DNA from: Brachionus manjavacas | Lineage: Eukaryota > Rotifera > Eurotatoria > Ploima > Brachionidae | Length of the DNA: 64,000 nucleotides | Assembly (NCBI GenBank): GCA_019054805.1 | Contig: JAHQIY010000026.1 | Coordinates: forward strand, 1 to 64,000 | Direction: 5' to 3' | Shown: piece after piece, positions 25,429-38,895 of the stretch | How positions within the stretch are numbered: the stretch's first letter is position 1 | Layout: the number at the start of each line of letters is the position of its first letter | The notes under the pieces: model-generated | Database searches by the model: none | What the model was told of the DNA's origin: nothing | What the model saw: the letters and a program-made list of their open reading frames with translations, nothing else | Program-made: the position numbers and the translations under genes

Positions 25429-28073
25429 TTTTTGTATCTCATCCTTTCATTGATAAATGAAAAATAATTTACTTTAAATTTTAAAATTTTTTAAACTGTT
25501 TTAATTATTTTATTTATTTTTTTTAATCTGAAGGAGCGTATGCTCGAACAGAAAACAAATAAATAATAATTAATAACATGAAAAGGTTAAAGACATTATC
25601 TATCAAAAAGCAAAAGAAAACACCTGGATTAAATAAAAAAAATCAGAAATTTTCTTTTAAAAACTTTTAATATTTGAGATTTTAAAATGCTAGAGTATTA
25701 CGCGTAATTTATCAGTACTTATTGATGATTTATCCATGTGAAATCAATTTTTTTCTTTCTACTTTGGTCCTTAATCAAATTCACTTATCTTTTTTTTAAA
25801 ATTTTGTTTCCATGGTATTATATTTATTTAGTTAAAGAAGGACAGAACAATTTTTTAAATAGAAGGCTTTCAATATAGTCTTAAAAATCTAACATTAATG
25901 GCTGTCAGTATCGAACACAATAAATTTAGTAAAAATTACCACAAACTTATTTAAAGTATCAACAAAAATTATATGTTTTTATCTCTTTATCTTTTTTCCG
26001 AACATATTATAAATAAAATAATTAAATCAATGAAAACCTAACAAATCTATTAAATTTACAACTTTTATCACATAAACTGCAACTAAAATCTTAAAAAATC
26101 AAAATTTTTTTATTGACAACAAATTAAGCATTCATCCAAATAGTAAATGACTTGAGGTTTTTATTGATAAAAGTGAACATTTTTATGCAATCCGTCAATC
26201 AGACCAAATCAAGTGAAAGCTTATTACTTAATCCTTGAGACGAAACTCTTAATGATGCGGAATCATTTCCATATCAAAAAGTCTTGCAAAAAGTCTAACA
26301 AATAGATAAGAACCAAGAATATAGAATTTAAAATACCTGAATTTTTTGATAATTTTTGAGGAAATGGAAGGAAATTTTTGAGAGTTAAAGAGCAAACAAG
26401 ATGAGATTAGTCGATGTTATTGTCGATTCATGGGTCAGCTTTGGTTTTAGAATTGATCAGTGATAATCGATGCAAATTCAAAGAATCAGATGAGGCTCAT
26501 TCGAATCATCCCGAACAAATGATTGTACTAAGAAAAAAATTACATTTTTCTCGTAGATTTTTTTAATTTTTCTTTTACTTAAAAGGTTTTTTTATTGATT
26601 AAATGGAAAAAATTATGTTTTTACTTATTAAAAAAATTGACACAATATTTACTTTATTATTGCATTATTTTCTTTTGGCGATTGTTATTAATTCTGTGGA
26701 ATTTTTACTAAAAAAATTGTGCACAAATATTAAGAGTCAACATTAATCATTCATTTTCAATTTGTGAATTTTAATTGAGATAAAGAGAAGTTTAAAACCT
26801 AAAAAGGATTTTAAAATTGAATGAAAAATCAAGATTGCTGTTGATTTAATGATTTGAATAAACCATTTTAAAAATTTACGATTTTAAAATTTAAAAAAAA
26901 TAATTTTTTTATTTCTTTTTTTTTAATTTTACAATTTATTTACTGATTTTACGTAAAAATGGCGAATTTATGTCATGAACGTGAAAAATTTTAAAATGAA
27001 ACTAAATAGAATATGGCAAATTGAAGTTTGAGATCAAGATCAAAAGATATAAATATAAATTGTATTATTTTTTTGATAATAAAAAAAGAAATAAATTTTT
27101 TCCAAAGCAATTAATTGACATGTCATGTCAAGTTTATTTTCATTTAAAAAATTTTAAAATTTCCCTTTTGATCCAACTTTAATAAGTTTAAATATTTTAA
27201 TGAAAACTTACTCTTAAAGACAAAAAAATTTACTGTTTTAAAAATTAATAATAATAGAAATAATAATAGTAATAATAATAAGCTACAGCAGGAAACCTGT
27301 GGAGCGAGACTAGATGAAGTTTTGCTATGGTAGCTATCTTTCTGCGAAAAAAAAAAATTCTTCATTAAATATGCAATATTAAAATATATTTAAAAAATAA
27401 CATTATTTAAGTTCGAATGAGTGGATATAAAAGTTATAAATTTGAATTTTTGAATTAATTTAACTTGAATTATTTAATTTGTTGATTGTTTTTGTTAAAT
27501 AATTTAGAGATCATTTATTTTGATGTTAATTTGATAATGAACCATTATTAGACATAACATGTCTAGTAAATTTTAGTATTTATTTCTTAAAAATTATCAA
27601 AATCTTTAGATTAATTAATTTTTTAAATTTTAAATGATCGTTTTGAGCTTAAAGTTTGATTTGAAACTCCAATTTGCCTAGAATTTTTATTATCAGTATT
27701 CTATGATAATAATAAGAAAATAACTTTCTTTAAAAAAAGATAAATAATTTATCTAATTTACTTGTTTCTTTAATTGATCATTATAATTATTAGAAAAAAA
27801 AGAAAAATACTCTAGCATTTTAAAATCTCAAATATTAAAAGTTTTTAAAAGAAAATTTCTGATTTTTTATTTAATCCAGGTGTTTTCTTTTGCTTTTTGA
27901 TAGATAATGTCTTTAACCTTTTCATGTTATTAATTATTATTTATTTGTTTTATGTTCGAGCATAAGCTCCTTCAGATAAAAAAAATAAATAAAATAATTA
28001 AAACAGTTTAAAAAATTTTAAAATTTAAAGTAAATTATTTTTCATTTATCAATGAAAGGATGAGATACAAAAA
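25429..28073 (+). mobile_element. Long-inverted-repeat element between modules D and E
   Basis: Same structure as the neighbouring copies, 2.65 kb. Its right terminal repeat has TATGTTCGAGCATAAGCTCC, a variant shared with the right repeat at 34,410-34,430 but not with the copies to the left, so the copies at 25.4 and 31.9 kb are sisters. A translated frame at 27144-27365 on the minus strand is a chance frame across the TAA motif. Confidence 0.7.
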
Positions 28074-28195
28074 TAATAATTAAAGAGCTGTTTAGTTAAT
28101 AAAAAGATGGAGTTGGGAGAAAAAAAAATACTATTAGATTACAAAATCTTATCAGTTTCTCTTATTTCTGTACTTTTCCTTTTATTGCGTAGTGT

Positions 28196-28249
28196 GCTAC
28201 CATAGGCGATCTCCTAGTAGTCCGTCTCCGCAAGCTTGCTTGCCGTAGC

Positions 28250-28294
<45 letters not shown>
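28196..28294 (-). repeat. (TAA)n tract and structured hairpin, module E
   Basis: Outer GCTAC/GTAGC stem, inner GCAAG/CTTGC hairpin, then a TTA run on the plus strand. Confidence 0.6.
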
Positions 28295-28295
<1 letters not shown>

Positions 28296-28355
28296 AAACA
28301 AAAAATATAGATAAGATCTTAAGAGTCAGAAAATTTTTGTATTATTAGGTAGAAG

Positions 28356-28694
28356 CTACATAGAGGAGTGGGATTCGTAATACTCGTTTGACTTAAAATC
28401 GCTGGTGATGATGATTCCGAAATCGCGTTCTTTCGTTGTCTTCGCTAGTGTGTGACCTTCAAGCTTAGAGTAATAACGCCTGTTTTTCGCTCCAAAATGC
28501 ATTACGACACTCTTCTCTAAGTTGAATTTAGTTTGCCATGTGTCAGACCATACTAACAATCTCTCCAGATCCAACCGCATCTCTAGCGAATTCTGTCGCC
28601 ACTCCACTGATCTGGCCAGCTTTCCATCATCCACTTAGAGCCTGCAAAGGTCAGGCATATCATTGATGAAGATCAGAGGACCAAGGACTGATCC
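28356..28694 (-). pseudogene. LINE reverse transcriptase fragment, module E
   Basis: Identical in its open 92 codons to the other five copies; degenerate and stop-bearing upstream. Divergent from the TIR gene at 29570. Confidence 0.8.
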
Positions 28695-29569
28695 TTTAAT
28701 TTACTAATGATGTTTGGTTTTGTTAAACTCTTAGTGGGCTGACCATCTACCTTTCCTTTAATTTTTATAATTTTTTTTAATAAGAGTCCAAGTCTGGACT
28801 TTTTTTCAAATTTGCTAGATCAAGATTTACATCAAAAAATTTAAATACTAATGGGTTGTCTAATCAATATAGATTTGCCATATTTTAGAATTTTCGTGTA
28901 ATTTTAGATAAAAAGTCTTCACATTCATTTAATGCAAAAAAGATCTCACGATCATGTTAAGGTATAAAAAATGACTGGACAAAATGCTTCGACAGTAGTT
29001 GAGAATTAGGCGCAAATTTTCTTTGCTAGAATAATTACTCTACATAAATGGAAAAACAGGAACTACTAGGACTATAAAAAAAGCCCGGACTTGGATTTGA
29101 CTTGATACTTGTGACTTTTAAACAACTTTGCGTTTCATCTTCAAGCTTTTTGAAGTTAAAATTTTTCAACTTTATTCAACTTTAATGAATAAAAAAGAAA
29201 AACAAATCTTTTAAATGTTAAAACTTTGACTTGAACGCTTTTTTGCCATTCCGAGTAGTTAAGTTTGGGGAAACATAACTTTGATTTTTAATTATTAAAA
29301 TTTTTTATCTAATCCGAAAATTTTAAATTTTAATTTTAATGCTTTTAGCATCAATAATGCATAAACAATAATATTTAACTAAAAAAATTTTTAAACTTTT
29401 TCCTTTGAAAAGTAATCATTTTAAATATTGTTTTTGATGCTTTTATTTCAAATATTATTTGAACTTAATAATTCAATAAGTAATAAAGGAAGGGTTGCGC
29501 AGCAACTAAATAAATTATTTTTTATAAAGCAGAGAATTCGAAAATAAATTATTTTCAGTGTTTAAAAAA

Positions 29570-31441
29570 ATGAATCTGACGATAAACGAAGCTACCAAAA
29601 TAATAGAATATTGTTCATCATTTGACCAGATAGACGATATTTTTGACTCTGAAAAGGATTTAATTATTTTGCAAAATTTATAAAACATGCTAAAACAATT
29701 TTTTTTGATGAAACTGAATTTATGAAAATATGCGAAGAAAACTCGTTTTACGAATTTTTTAATAATATTCTTTGTTTGTCAGCCTCCAATATTCAATTAT
29801 CAACTATAAAAGATTACACCTATTTTGATAATATTTTGCATTTTCATGAAACTACAAGCCGTAATGAACGGAAAGTATTCTTTTTAGTCAGCATTGTAGA
29901 TTTAATTAACAGATTTATTACTTCGATTAAATTTCGAACAATTTTAATTGAAAAAATGGACTAAAAACCCATTTAGATTTAATCAAAGTACTAAATGAGG
30001 ATGAAGAGATTTTTGATAAGAGATATTTTGGTGTCATCATCTTAAATGTAAATTGGTTAAGCAAATTGGCTGATGAGAATAAAAATATTTGGACCGATTT
30101 GAAAGCAATAGATATATTGACAAATTATATGAGAAATTTTGAGTTTTACAAAATTTATGCAATTATGATTCTGGCAAATATAGCGGATGACAAAGATTTG
30201 GAATCTCTAGCCGAATTTGATCTGGCTATTGAGATCTTTACAGAAATGAGTGTTGAATGCATTAGTCAACCAAACAAAGTAATAGAACAAGAATTTTTCA
30301 ATTTAGATAAAATTATAAAATTTAAAATTAAAAGTAAGTTTTGAAATTTTTGCATGTATTATGGACTTACTCAAAAATTTATTTAGATATAATAGATGTA
30401 GAAAACAATTGCTTAATTTCAATAACTGGTTTATTGTTAGCTCTCTACAAAATATCTATTAACGATAAGCGAAAATTAGAAATTTACAAAAAGCCAAATT
30501 TTAAAGAATCTCTATTGAGTTTAATTTACGCTGGTAATGATGCCGAAAAACAGCATGCCATACAACTTTTGATTCAATTATGCTTTGATAAAGATATTTT
30601 ATTTGAAATAAAAAAAGAAAGTGAATTAGTTTGTTTTATTCAAAATTTGTTGTCATCAAAAACAATTGAATACAAACAACTTGAAAAAGCTTGCAGTAGC
30701 TTTTTATGGATTTTAAAGCAAGAAGATAAGATAATCACTTCAAATGGAAAACATGTAATGATAAGTTATAATTCTGCCACTCGTGAGCTATGCTTGAAAA
30801 TACGAGATTTTCTAATGAGCAAAAATTTTGATGTTTGGATTGATACTGAAGATATAAATGGTTCAAGTTGTGACTCAATGGCAAAGGCAATCGAAGATTC
30901 TCAATTCGTTTTAATTTGTGTGACAGAAAAGTATCGCAAAAGCTATGCTTGCGAAGGCGAGGCAAAATATGCATATAAGTTGAAAAAATATAATACCATG
31001 CATCATGGAGAAGGGATACCATTCTGTAGGCGGCTGGCTTGGATTCATCATATCTGACAAGATTTTTATAGATTTCACCAAATATGAACTTGACGATTGC
31101 TTTAAGAGGCTTTTGAATCAAATAATGCATCTAAAAAATGATTTAAATCAAGCAGAAAAAATAGAAAAAAAGCTGATGAAAGCATCCACAAAAATGATAA
31201 ACAAGATTTCATTAATTGGGATCATGGGAAAACTAAAAAATGGTTTTTGAAAAATTCTTTTGAAGAAATATTTAAAGTTCTAGAACCAATTAATGGAAAA
31301 GGCCTAAGACAACTTAATGAATTACACACTCATACACAAGAGTTTTTTTACAAATCTCTGACGGCCAGCAATTCAATTACCATGAAAGATGTTATTAATT
31401 TTGTTTCAATATTTAAGGACCTTGTTGAAAATAAAGAATAA
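29570..31441 (+). CDS. TIR-domain protein, copy E (homopolymer frame breaks, two substitutions)
   Basis: The ATG is at 29570 and the intron at 30334-30386. Frame breaks occur at a short A run near 29652-29655 (CTGAAAAGG against CTGAAAAAGG), at the six-A run near 29951, and at the same TIR-end A run as most copies (near 30984). Two base substitutions are not homopolymer noise: ATC for ACC near 31221, and CAA for CCA near 31337, the latter changing Pro to Gln in the HTPEFF motif of the tail. Such changes show that this copy is a distinct locus. Confidence 0.7.
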
Positions 31442-31886
31442 AAAAATTAATTAAAAATATCCAGAATAAGTTTATTTGATTGAATCATTTGTCTGAATTC
31501 TTTTACTAAATATATCGGGTGTTCAAAAGTGATCATGTGTTCTTATTATATCAAATTTAATACAAATATAAAATTTCTCTAACAATTTACTATTAAGTAA
31601 CGGGTGAAGAAGCTTCCGGACTAAGTTTGTGCTGTCATAATTTTTGATCTATCTGTAACCGGTTTATAATAAAACAATGTTTAATCTTTAAAAGCTTTAT
31701 TTAAGTTATTGAACGTTCTGAAGTTCTAAGAATGGAATTCTTATTTATACCTATATGCTCGTGCCAAGAACACGAGCTTGTAATTAAGTCAAGATGTGAG
31801 CTAAGAACAGAAAAAATGACCCTTCGAAATCGTGTATATTTATATTATGGAAAAATTCGTGCATTAAAAAAAATAATATTTTATGG

Positions 31887-34533
31887 TTTTTGTATCTCAT
31901 CCTTTCATTGATAAATGAAAAATAATTTACTTTAAATTTTAAAATTTTTTAAACTGTTTTAATTATTTTATTTATTTTTTTAATCTGAAGGAGCGTATGC
32001 TCGAACAGAAAACAAATAAATAATAATTAATAACATGAAAAGGTTAAAGACATTATCTATCAAAAAGCAAAAGAAAACACCTGGATTAAATAAAAAAAAT
32101 CAGAAATTTTCTTTTAAAAACTTTTAATATTTGAGATTTTAAAATGCTAGAGTATTACGCGTAATTTATCAGTACTTATTGATGATTTATCCATGTGAAA
32201 TCAATTTTTTTTTCTTTCTACTTTGGTCCTTAATCAAATTCACTTATCTTTTTTTTAAAATTTTGTTTCCATGGTATTATATTTATTTAGTTAAAGAAGG
32301 ACAGAACAATTTTTTAAATAGAAGGCTTTCAATATAGTCTTAAAAATCTAACATTAATGGCTGTCAGTATCGAACACAATAAATTTAGTAAAAATTACCA
32401 CAAACTTATTTAAAGTATCAACAAAAATTATATGTTTTTATCTCTTTATCTTTTTTCCGAACATATTATAAATAAAATAATTAAATCAATGAAAACCTAA
32501 CAAATCTATTAAATTTACAACTTTTATCACATAAACTGCAACTAAAATCTTAAAAAATCAAAATTTTTTTTTATTGACAACAAATTAAGCATTCATCCAA
32601 ATAGTAAATGACTTGAGGTTTTTATTGATAAAAGTGAACATTTTTATGCAATCCGTCAATCAGACCAAATCAAATGAAAGCTTATTACTTAATCCTTGAG
32701 ACGAAACTCTTAATGATGCGGAATCATTTCCATATCAAAAAGTCTTGCAAAAGTCTAACAAATAGATAAGAACCAAGAATATAGAATTTAAAATACCTGA
32801 ATTTTTTGATAATTTTTGAGGAAATGGAAGGAAATTTTTGAGAGTTAAAGAGCAAACAAGATGAGATTAGTCGATGTTATTGTCGATTCATGGGTCAGCT
32901 TTGGTTTTAGAATTGATCAGTGATAATCGATGCAAATTCAAAGAATCAGATGAGGCTCATTCGAATCATCCCGAACAAATGATTGTACTAAGAAAAAAAT
33001 TACATTTTTCTCGTAGATTTTTTTAATTTTTCTTTTACTTAAAAGGTTTTTTTATTGATTAAATGGAAAAAATTATGTTTTTACTTATTAAAAAAATTGA
33101 CACAATATTTACTTTATTATTGCATTATTTTCTTTTGGCGATTGTTATTAATTCTGTGGAATTTTTACTAAAAAAATTGTGCACAAATATTAAGAGTCAA
33201 CATTAATCATTCATTTTCAATTTGTGAATTTTAATTGAGATAAAGAGAAGTTTAAAACCTAAAAAGGATTTTAAAATTGAATGAAAAATCAAGATTGCTG
33301 TTGATTTAATGATTTGAATAAACCATTTTAAAAATTTACGATTTTAAAATTTAAAAAAAATAATTTTTTTATTTCTTTTTTTTTAATTTTACAATTTATT
33401 TACTGATTTTACGTAAAAATGGCGAATTTATGTCATGAACGTGAAAAATTTTAAAATGAAACTAAATAGAATATGGCAAATTGAAGTTTGAGATCAAGAT
33501 CAAAAGATATAAATATAAATTGTATTATTTTTTTTTGATAATAAAAAAGAAATAAATTTTTTCCAAAGCAATTAATTGACATGTCATGTCAAGTTTATTT
33601 TCATTTAAAAAATTTTAAAATTTCCCTTTTGATCCAACTTTAATAAGTTTAAATATTTTAATGAAAACTTACTCTTAAAGACAAAAAAATTTACTGTTTT
33701 AAAAATTAATAATAATAGAAATAATAATAGTAATAATAATAAGCTACAGCAGGAAACCTGTGGAGCGAGACTAGATGAAGTTTTGCTATGGTAGCTATCT
33801 TTCTGCGAAAAAAAAATTCTTCATTAAATATGCAATATTAAAATATATTTAAAAAATAACATTATTTAAGTTCGAATGAGTGGATATAAAAGTTATAAAT
33901 TTGAATTTTTGAATTAATTTAACTTGAATTATTTAATTTGTTGATTGTTTTTGTTAAATAATTTAGAGATCATTTATTTTGATGTTAATTTGATAATGAA
34001 CCATTATTAGACATAACATGTCTAGTAAATTTTAGTATTTATTTCTTAAAAATTATCAAAATCTTTAGATTAATTAATTTTTTAAATTTTAAATGATCGT
34101 TTTGAGCTTAAAGTTTGATTTGAAACTCCAATTTGCCTAGAATTTTTATTATCAGTATTCTATGATAATAATAAGAAAATAACTTTCTTTAAAAAAAGAT
34201 AAATAATTTATCTAATTTACTTGTTTCTTTAATTGATCATTATAATTATTAGAAAAAAAAGAAAAATACTCTAGCATTTTAAAATCTCAAATATTAAAAG
34301 TTTTTAAAAGAAAATTTCTGATTTTTTTATTTAATCCAGGTGTTTTCTTTTGCTTTTTGATAGATAATGTCTTTAACCTTTTCATGTTATTAATTATTAT
34401 TTATTTGTTTTATGTTCGAGCATAAGCTCCTTCAGATTAAAAAAATAAATAAAATAATTAAAACAGTTTAAAAAATTTTAAAATTTAAAGTAAATTATTT
34501 TTCATTTATCAATGAAAGGATGAGATACAAAAA
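31887..34533 (+). mobile_element. Long-inverted-repeat element between modules E and F
   Basis: The last complete element of the array. Terminal repeats are at about 31887-32155 and 34265-34533. It carries a private substitution near 32,672 (ATCAAATGAAAG where the others have ATCAAGTGAAAG). The structured TAA motif is near 33,705-33,800. No gene inside. Confidence 0.7.
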
Positions 34534-34653
34534 TAATAATTAAAGAGCTGTTTAGTTAATAAAAAGATGGAGTTGGGAGAAAAAAATACTATTAGATTAC
34601 AAAATCTTATCAGTTTCTCTTATTTCTGTACTTTTCCTTTTATTGCGTAGTGT

Positions 34654-34707
34654 GCTACCATAGGCGATCTCCTAGTAGTCCGTCTCCGCAAGCTTGCTTG
34701 CCGTAGC

Positions 34708-34752
<45 letters not shown>
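34654..34752 (-). repeat. (TAA)n tract and structured hairpin, module F
   Basis: As in modules C-E. Confidence 0.6.
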
Positions 34753-34753
<1 letters not shown>

Positions 34754-34813
34754 AAACAAAAAATATAGATAAGATCTTAAGAGTCAGAAAATTTTTGTAT
34801 TATTAGGTAGAAG

Positions 34814-35152
34814 CTACATAGAGGAGTGGGATTCGTAATACTCGTTTGACTTAAAATCGCTGGTGATGATGATTCCGAAATCGCGTTCTTTCGTTGTCTT
34901 CGCTAGTGTGTGACCTTCAAGCTTAGAGTAATAACGCCTGTTTTTCGCTCCAAAATGCATTACGACACTCTTCTCTAAGTTGAATTTAGTTTGCCATGTG
35001 TCAGACCATACTAACAATCTCTCCAGATCCAACCGCATCTCTAGCGAATTCTGTCGCCACTCCACTGATCTGGCCAGCTTTCCATCATCCACTTAGAGCC
35101 TGCAAAGGTCAGGCATATCATTGATGAAGATCAGAGGACCAAGGACTGATCC
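34814..35152 (-). pseudogene. LINE reverse transcriptase fragment, module F
   Basis: Sixth identical copy of the 92-codon fragment, with the same upstream stop. It is the last module on the right side of the array. Confidence 0.8.
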
Positions 35153-36025
35153 TTTAATTTACTAATGATGTTTGGTTTTGTTAAACTCTTAGTGGGCTGA
35201 CCATCTACCTTTCCTTTAATTTTTATAATTTTTTTAATAAGAGTCCAAGTCTGGACTTTTTTTTCAAATTTGCTAGATCAAGATTTACATCAAAAAATTT
35301 AAATACTAATGGGTTGTCTAATCAATATAGATTTGCCATATTTTAGAATTTTCGTGTAATTTTAGATAAAAAGTCTTCACATTCATTTAATGCAAAAAAG
35401 ATCTCACGATCATGTTAAGGTATAAAAAATGACTGGACAAAATGCTTCGACAGTAGTTGAGAATTAGGCGCAAATTTTCTTTGCTAGAATAATTACTCTA
35501 CATAAATGGAAAAACAGGAACTACTAGGACTATAAAAAAAGCCCGGACTTGGATTTGACTTGATACTTGTGACTTTTAAACAACTTTGCGTTTCATCTTC
35601 AAGCTTTTTGAAGTTAAAATTTTTCAACTTTATTCAACTTTAATGAATAAAAAAGAAAAACAAATCTTTTAAATGTTAAAACTTTGACTTGAACGCTTTT
35701 TTGCCATTCCGAGTAGTTAAGTTTGGGGAAACATAACTTTGATTTTTAATTATTAAAATTTTTTATCTAATCCGAAAATTTTAAATTTTAATTTTAATGC
35801 TTTTAGCATCAATAATGCATAAACAATAATATTTAACTAAAAAAATTTTTAAACTTTTTCCTTTGAAAAGTAATCATTTTAAATATTGTTTTTGATGCTT
35901 TTATTTCAAATATTATTTGAACTTAATAATTCAATAAGTAATAAAGGAAGGGTTGCGCAGCAACTAAATAAATTATTTTTTATAAAGCAGAGAATTCGAA
36001 AATAAATTATTTTCAGTGTTTAAAA

Positions 36026-37898
36026 ATGAATCTGACGATAAACGAAGCTACCAAAATAATAGAATATTGTTCATCATTTGACCAGATAGACGATATTTTT
36101 GACTCTGAAAAAGGATTTAATTATTTTGCAAAATTTATAAAACATGCTAAAACAATTTTTTTTGATGAAACTGAATTTATGAAAATATGCGAAGAAAACT
36201 CGTTTTACGAATTTTTTAATAATATTCTTTGTTTGTCAGCCTCCAATATTCAATTATCAACTATAAAAGATTACACCTATTTTGATAATATTTTGCATTT
36301 TCATGAAACTACAAGCCGTAATGAACGGAAAGTATTCTTTTTAGTCAGCATTGTAGATTTAATTAACAGATTTATTACTTCGATTAAATTTCGAACAATT
36401 TTAATTGAAAAAAATGGACTAAAAACCCATTTAGATTTAATCAAAGTACTAAATGAGGATGAAGAGATTTTTGATAAGAGATATTTTGGTGTCATCATCT
36501 TAAATGTAAATTGGTTAAGCAAATTGGCTGATGAGAATAAAAATATTTGGACCGATTTGAAAGCAATAGATATATTGACAAATTATATGAGAAATTTTGA
36601 GTTTTACAAAATTTATGCAATTATGATTCTGGCAAATATAGCGGATGACAAAGATTTGGAATCTCTAGCCGAATTTGATCTGGCTATTGAGATCTTTACA
36701 GAAATGAGTGTTGAATGCATTAGTCAACCAAACAAAGTAATAGAACAAGAATTTTTCAATTTAGATAAAATTATAAAATTTAAAATTAAAAGTAAGTTTT
36801 GAAATTTTTGCATGTATTATGGACTTACTCAAAAATTTATTTAGATATAATAGATGTAGAAAACAATTGCTTAATTTCAATAACTGGTTTATTGTTAGCT
36901 CTCTACAAAATATCTATTAACGATAAGCGAAAATTAGAAATTTACAAAAAGCCAAATTTTAAAGAATCTCTATTGAGTTTAATTTACGCTGGTAATGATG
37001 CCGAAAAACAGCATGCCATACAACTTTTGATTCAATTATGCTTTGATAAAGATATTTTATTTGAAATAAAAAAAGAAAGTGAATTAGTTTGTTTTATTCA
37101 AAATTTGTTGTCATCAAAAACAATTGAATACAAACAACTTGAAAAAGCTTGCAGTAGCTTTTTATGGATTTTAAAGCAAGAAGATAAGATAATCACTTCA
37201 AATGGAAAACATGTAATGATAAGTTATAATTCTGCCACTCGTGAGCTATGCTTGAAAATACGAGATTTTCTAATGAGCAAAGATTTTGATGTTTGGATTG
37301 ATACTGAAGATATAAATGGTTCAAGTTGTGACTCAATGGCAAAGGCAATCGAAGATTCTCAATTCGTTTTAATTTGTGTGACAGAAAAGTATCGCAAAAG
37401 CTATGCTTGCGAAGGCGAGGCAAAATATGCATATAAGTTGAAAAAATATAATACCATGCATCATGGAGAAGGGATACCATTCTGTAGGCGGCTGGCTTGG
37501 ATTCATCATATCTGACAAGATTTTTATAGATTTCACCAAATATGAACTTGACGATTGCTTTAAGAGGCTTTTGAATCAAATAATGCATCTAAAAAATGAT
37601 TTAAATCAAGCAGAAAAAATAGAAAAAAAGCTGATGAAAGCATCCACAAAAATGATAAACAAGATTTCATTAATTGGGACCATGGGAAAACTAAAAATGG
37701 TTTTTGAAAAATTCTTTTGAAGAAATATTTAAAGTTCTAGAACCAATTAATGGAAAAGGCCTAAGACAACTTAATGAATTACACACTCATACACCAGAGT
37801 TTTTTTACAAATCTCTGACGGCCAGCAATTCAATTACCATGAAAGATGTTATTAATTTTGTTTCAATATTTAAGGACCTTGTTGAAAATAAAGAATAA
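36026..37898 (+). CDS. TIR-domain protein, copy F (intact first exon)
   Basis: This is the only copy whose first exon is open from the ATG (36026) to the donor, giving about 255 residues of helical sequence without a recognised catalytic motif (MNLTINEATKII... to ...NLDKIIKFKIK). The intron is 36792-36844, phase 1. Exon 2 runs open from 36845 into the TIR domain, with KHVMISYN, an Asn-to-Asp change giving MSKDFDVW, and GEAKYAYKLKK. It then shifts at the six-A run near 37440-37445. Another A-run difference near 37694 shifts the junction to the C-terminal tail, which ends at 37898. Combining this first exon with the TIR of copy B shows that the family encodes a single protein of about 607 residues. 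It is the array's outermost gene, next to unrelated DNA. Confidence 0.75.
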
Positions 37899-38475
37899 AA
37901 AATTAATTAAAAATATCCAGAATAAGTTTATTTGATTGAATCATTTGTCTGAATTCTTTTACTAAATATATCGGGTGTTCAAAAGTGATCATGTGTTCTT
38001 ATTATATCAAATTTAATACAAATATAAAATTTCTCTAACAATTTACTATTAAGTAACGGGTGAAGAAGCTTCCGGACTAAGTTTGTGCTGTCATAATTTT
38101 TGATCTATCTGTAACCGGTTTATAATAAAACAATGTTTAATCTTTAAAAGCTTTATTTAAGTTATTGAACGTTCTGAAGTTCTAAGAATGGAATTCTTAT
38201 TTATACCTATATGCTCGTGCCAAGAACACGAGCTTGTAATTAAGTCAAGATGTGAGCTAAGAACAGAAAAAATGACCCTTCGAAATCGTGTATATTTATA
38301 TTATGGAAAAATTCGTGCATTAAAAAATAATATTTTATGGAAACACCAATTATTACTCCGACAGATGTCAACTAGTGTTAAATGTAATAAATAGTTTGAT
38401 GGCTGGAATTTACCATTTTGAAAATTTACGATTTGAAATTCTCTTAAAAAATTCATATTTTTCTTTCTTTTTTAG

Positions 38476-38598
38476 TAACGTAATTATCCGAATTTAGTGA
38501 CATGTCACTACAGAATCATTTACATGCTATAACAGAGTGTCACTAAAATAGAGTACTCTATTTTAGTGACATGTCACTCAATTCGGATGATTACGTTA
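38476..38598. mobile_element. MITE with terminal inverted repeats
   Basis: A 123-bp element whose ends are inverted: TAACGTAAT-N-ATCCGAATT on the left and the matching AATTCGGATGATTACGTTA on the right. Each end is followed inward by AGTGACATGTCACT. Inside is a further palindrome around GAGTACTC (38,540-38,570). No coding capacity. Confidence 0.6.
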
Positions 38599-38895
38599 AT
38601 TTTACAAATTTTTAATTAAAATTTTTTACTTTTTTCACTGAACTTAAAAATAATCAAAATGAATTTTAAAAACAAAGAGCTGTATTTTTTTAAGTAGGTA
38701 AACGGAATTTACAATGTAGAAAAATGACTTCCGTTTTTGAATTGAAATATTTTTTACTAAATAAACTATGAAATGTTATTGTTTTATGGAATTTCGATAA
38801 AATTTTTCAAGATAATAAAAGTCTTTATCTAAAATTTTAGATGGTCCTAACAATATTCAAATCAATCATTATATACATGAAATGGTTTTTTTTTT

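Larger units (their letters stand above)
1..38340. repeat. Segmental array of six TIR-gene modules in mixed orientation
   Basis: The same unit of about 6.46 kb recurs with near identity. The reverse-transcriptase fragment starts at 5465 and 11948 on the plus strand, and its stop-side coordinates on the minus strand are 15433, 21897, 28356 and 34814, spaced 6.46-6.48 kb apart. The TIR gene lies opposite to it in every unit. The first two modules carry the gene on the minus strand and the last four on the plus strand. The array ends near 38,340, where the gene 3' flank that elsewhere joins the inverted-repeat element instead joins unrelated sequence. The left end is not in the window. Most copy differences are homopolymer lengths, but some are real substitutions or insertions (for example an extra segment near 11,203-11,238), so the copies are not purely duplicated assembly text. 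Confidence 0.95.

Noticed and set aside
27144..27365. A 73-codon minus-strand frame inside an inverted-repeat element.
   Set aside because: It runs through a TAA tract and poly-Leu sequence, is open only in one copy and depends on homopolymer length.
1..38340. Regular repeats raised the thought of a CRISPR array or a satellite.
   Set aside because: Units are about 6.46 kb, carry introns and genes, and lack short repeat-spacer structure.
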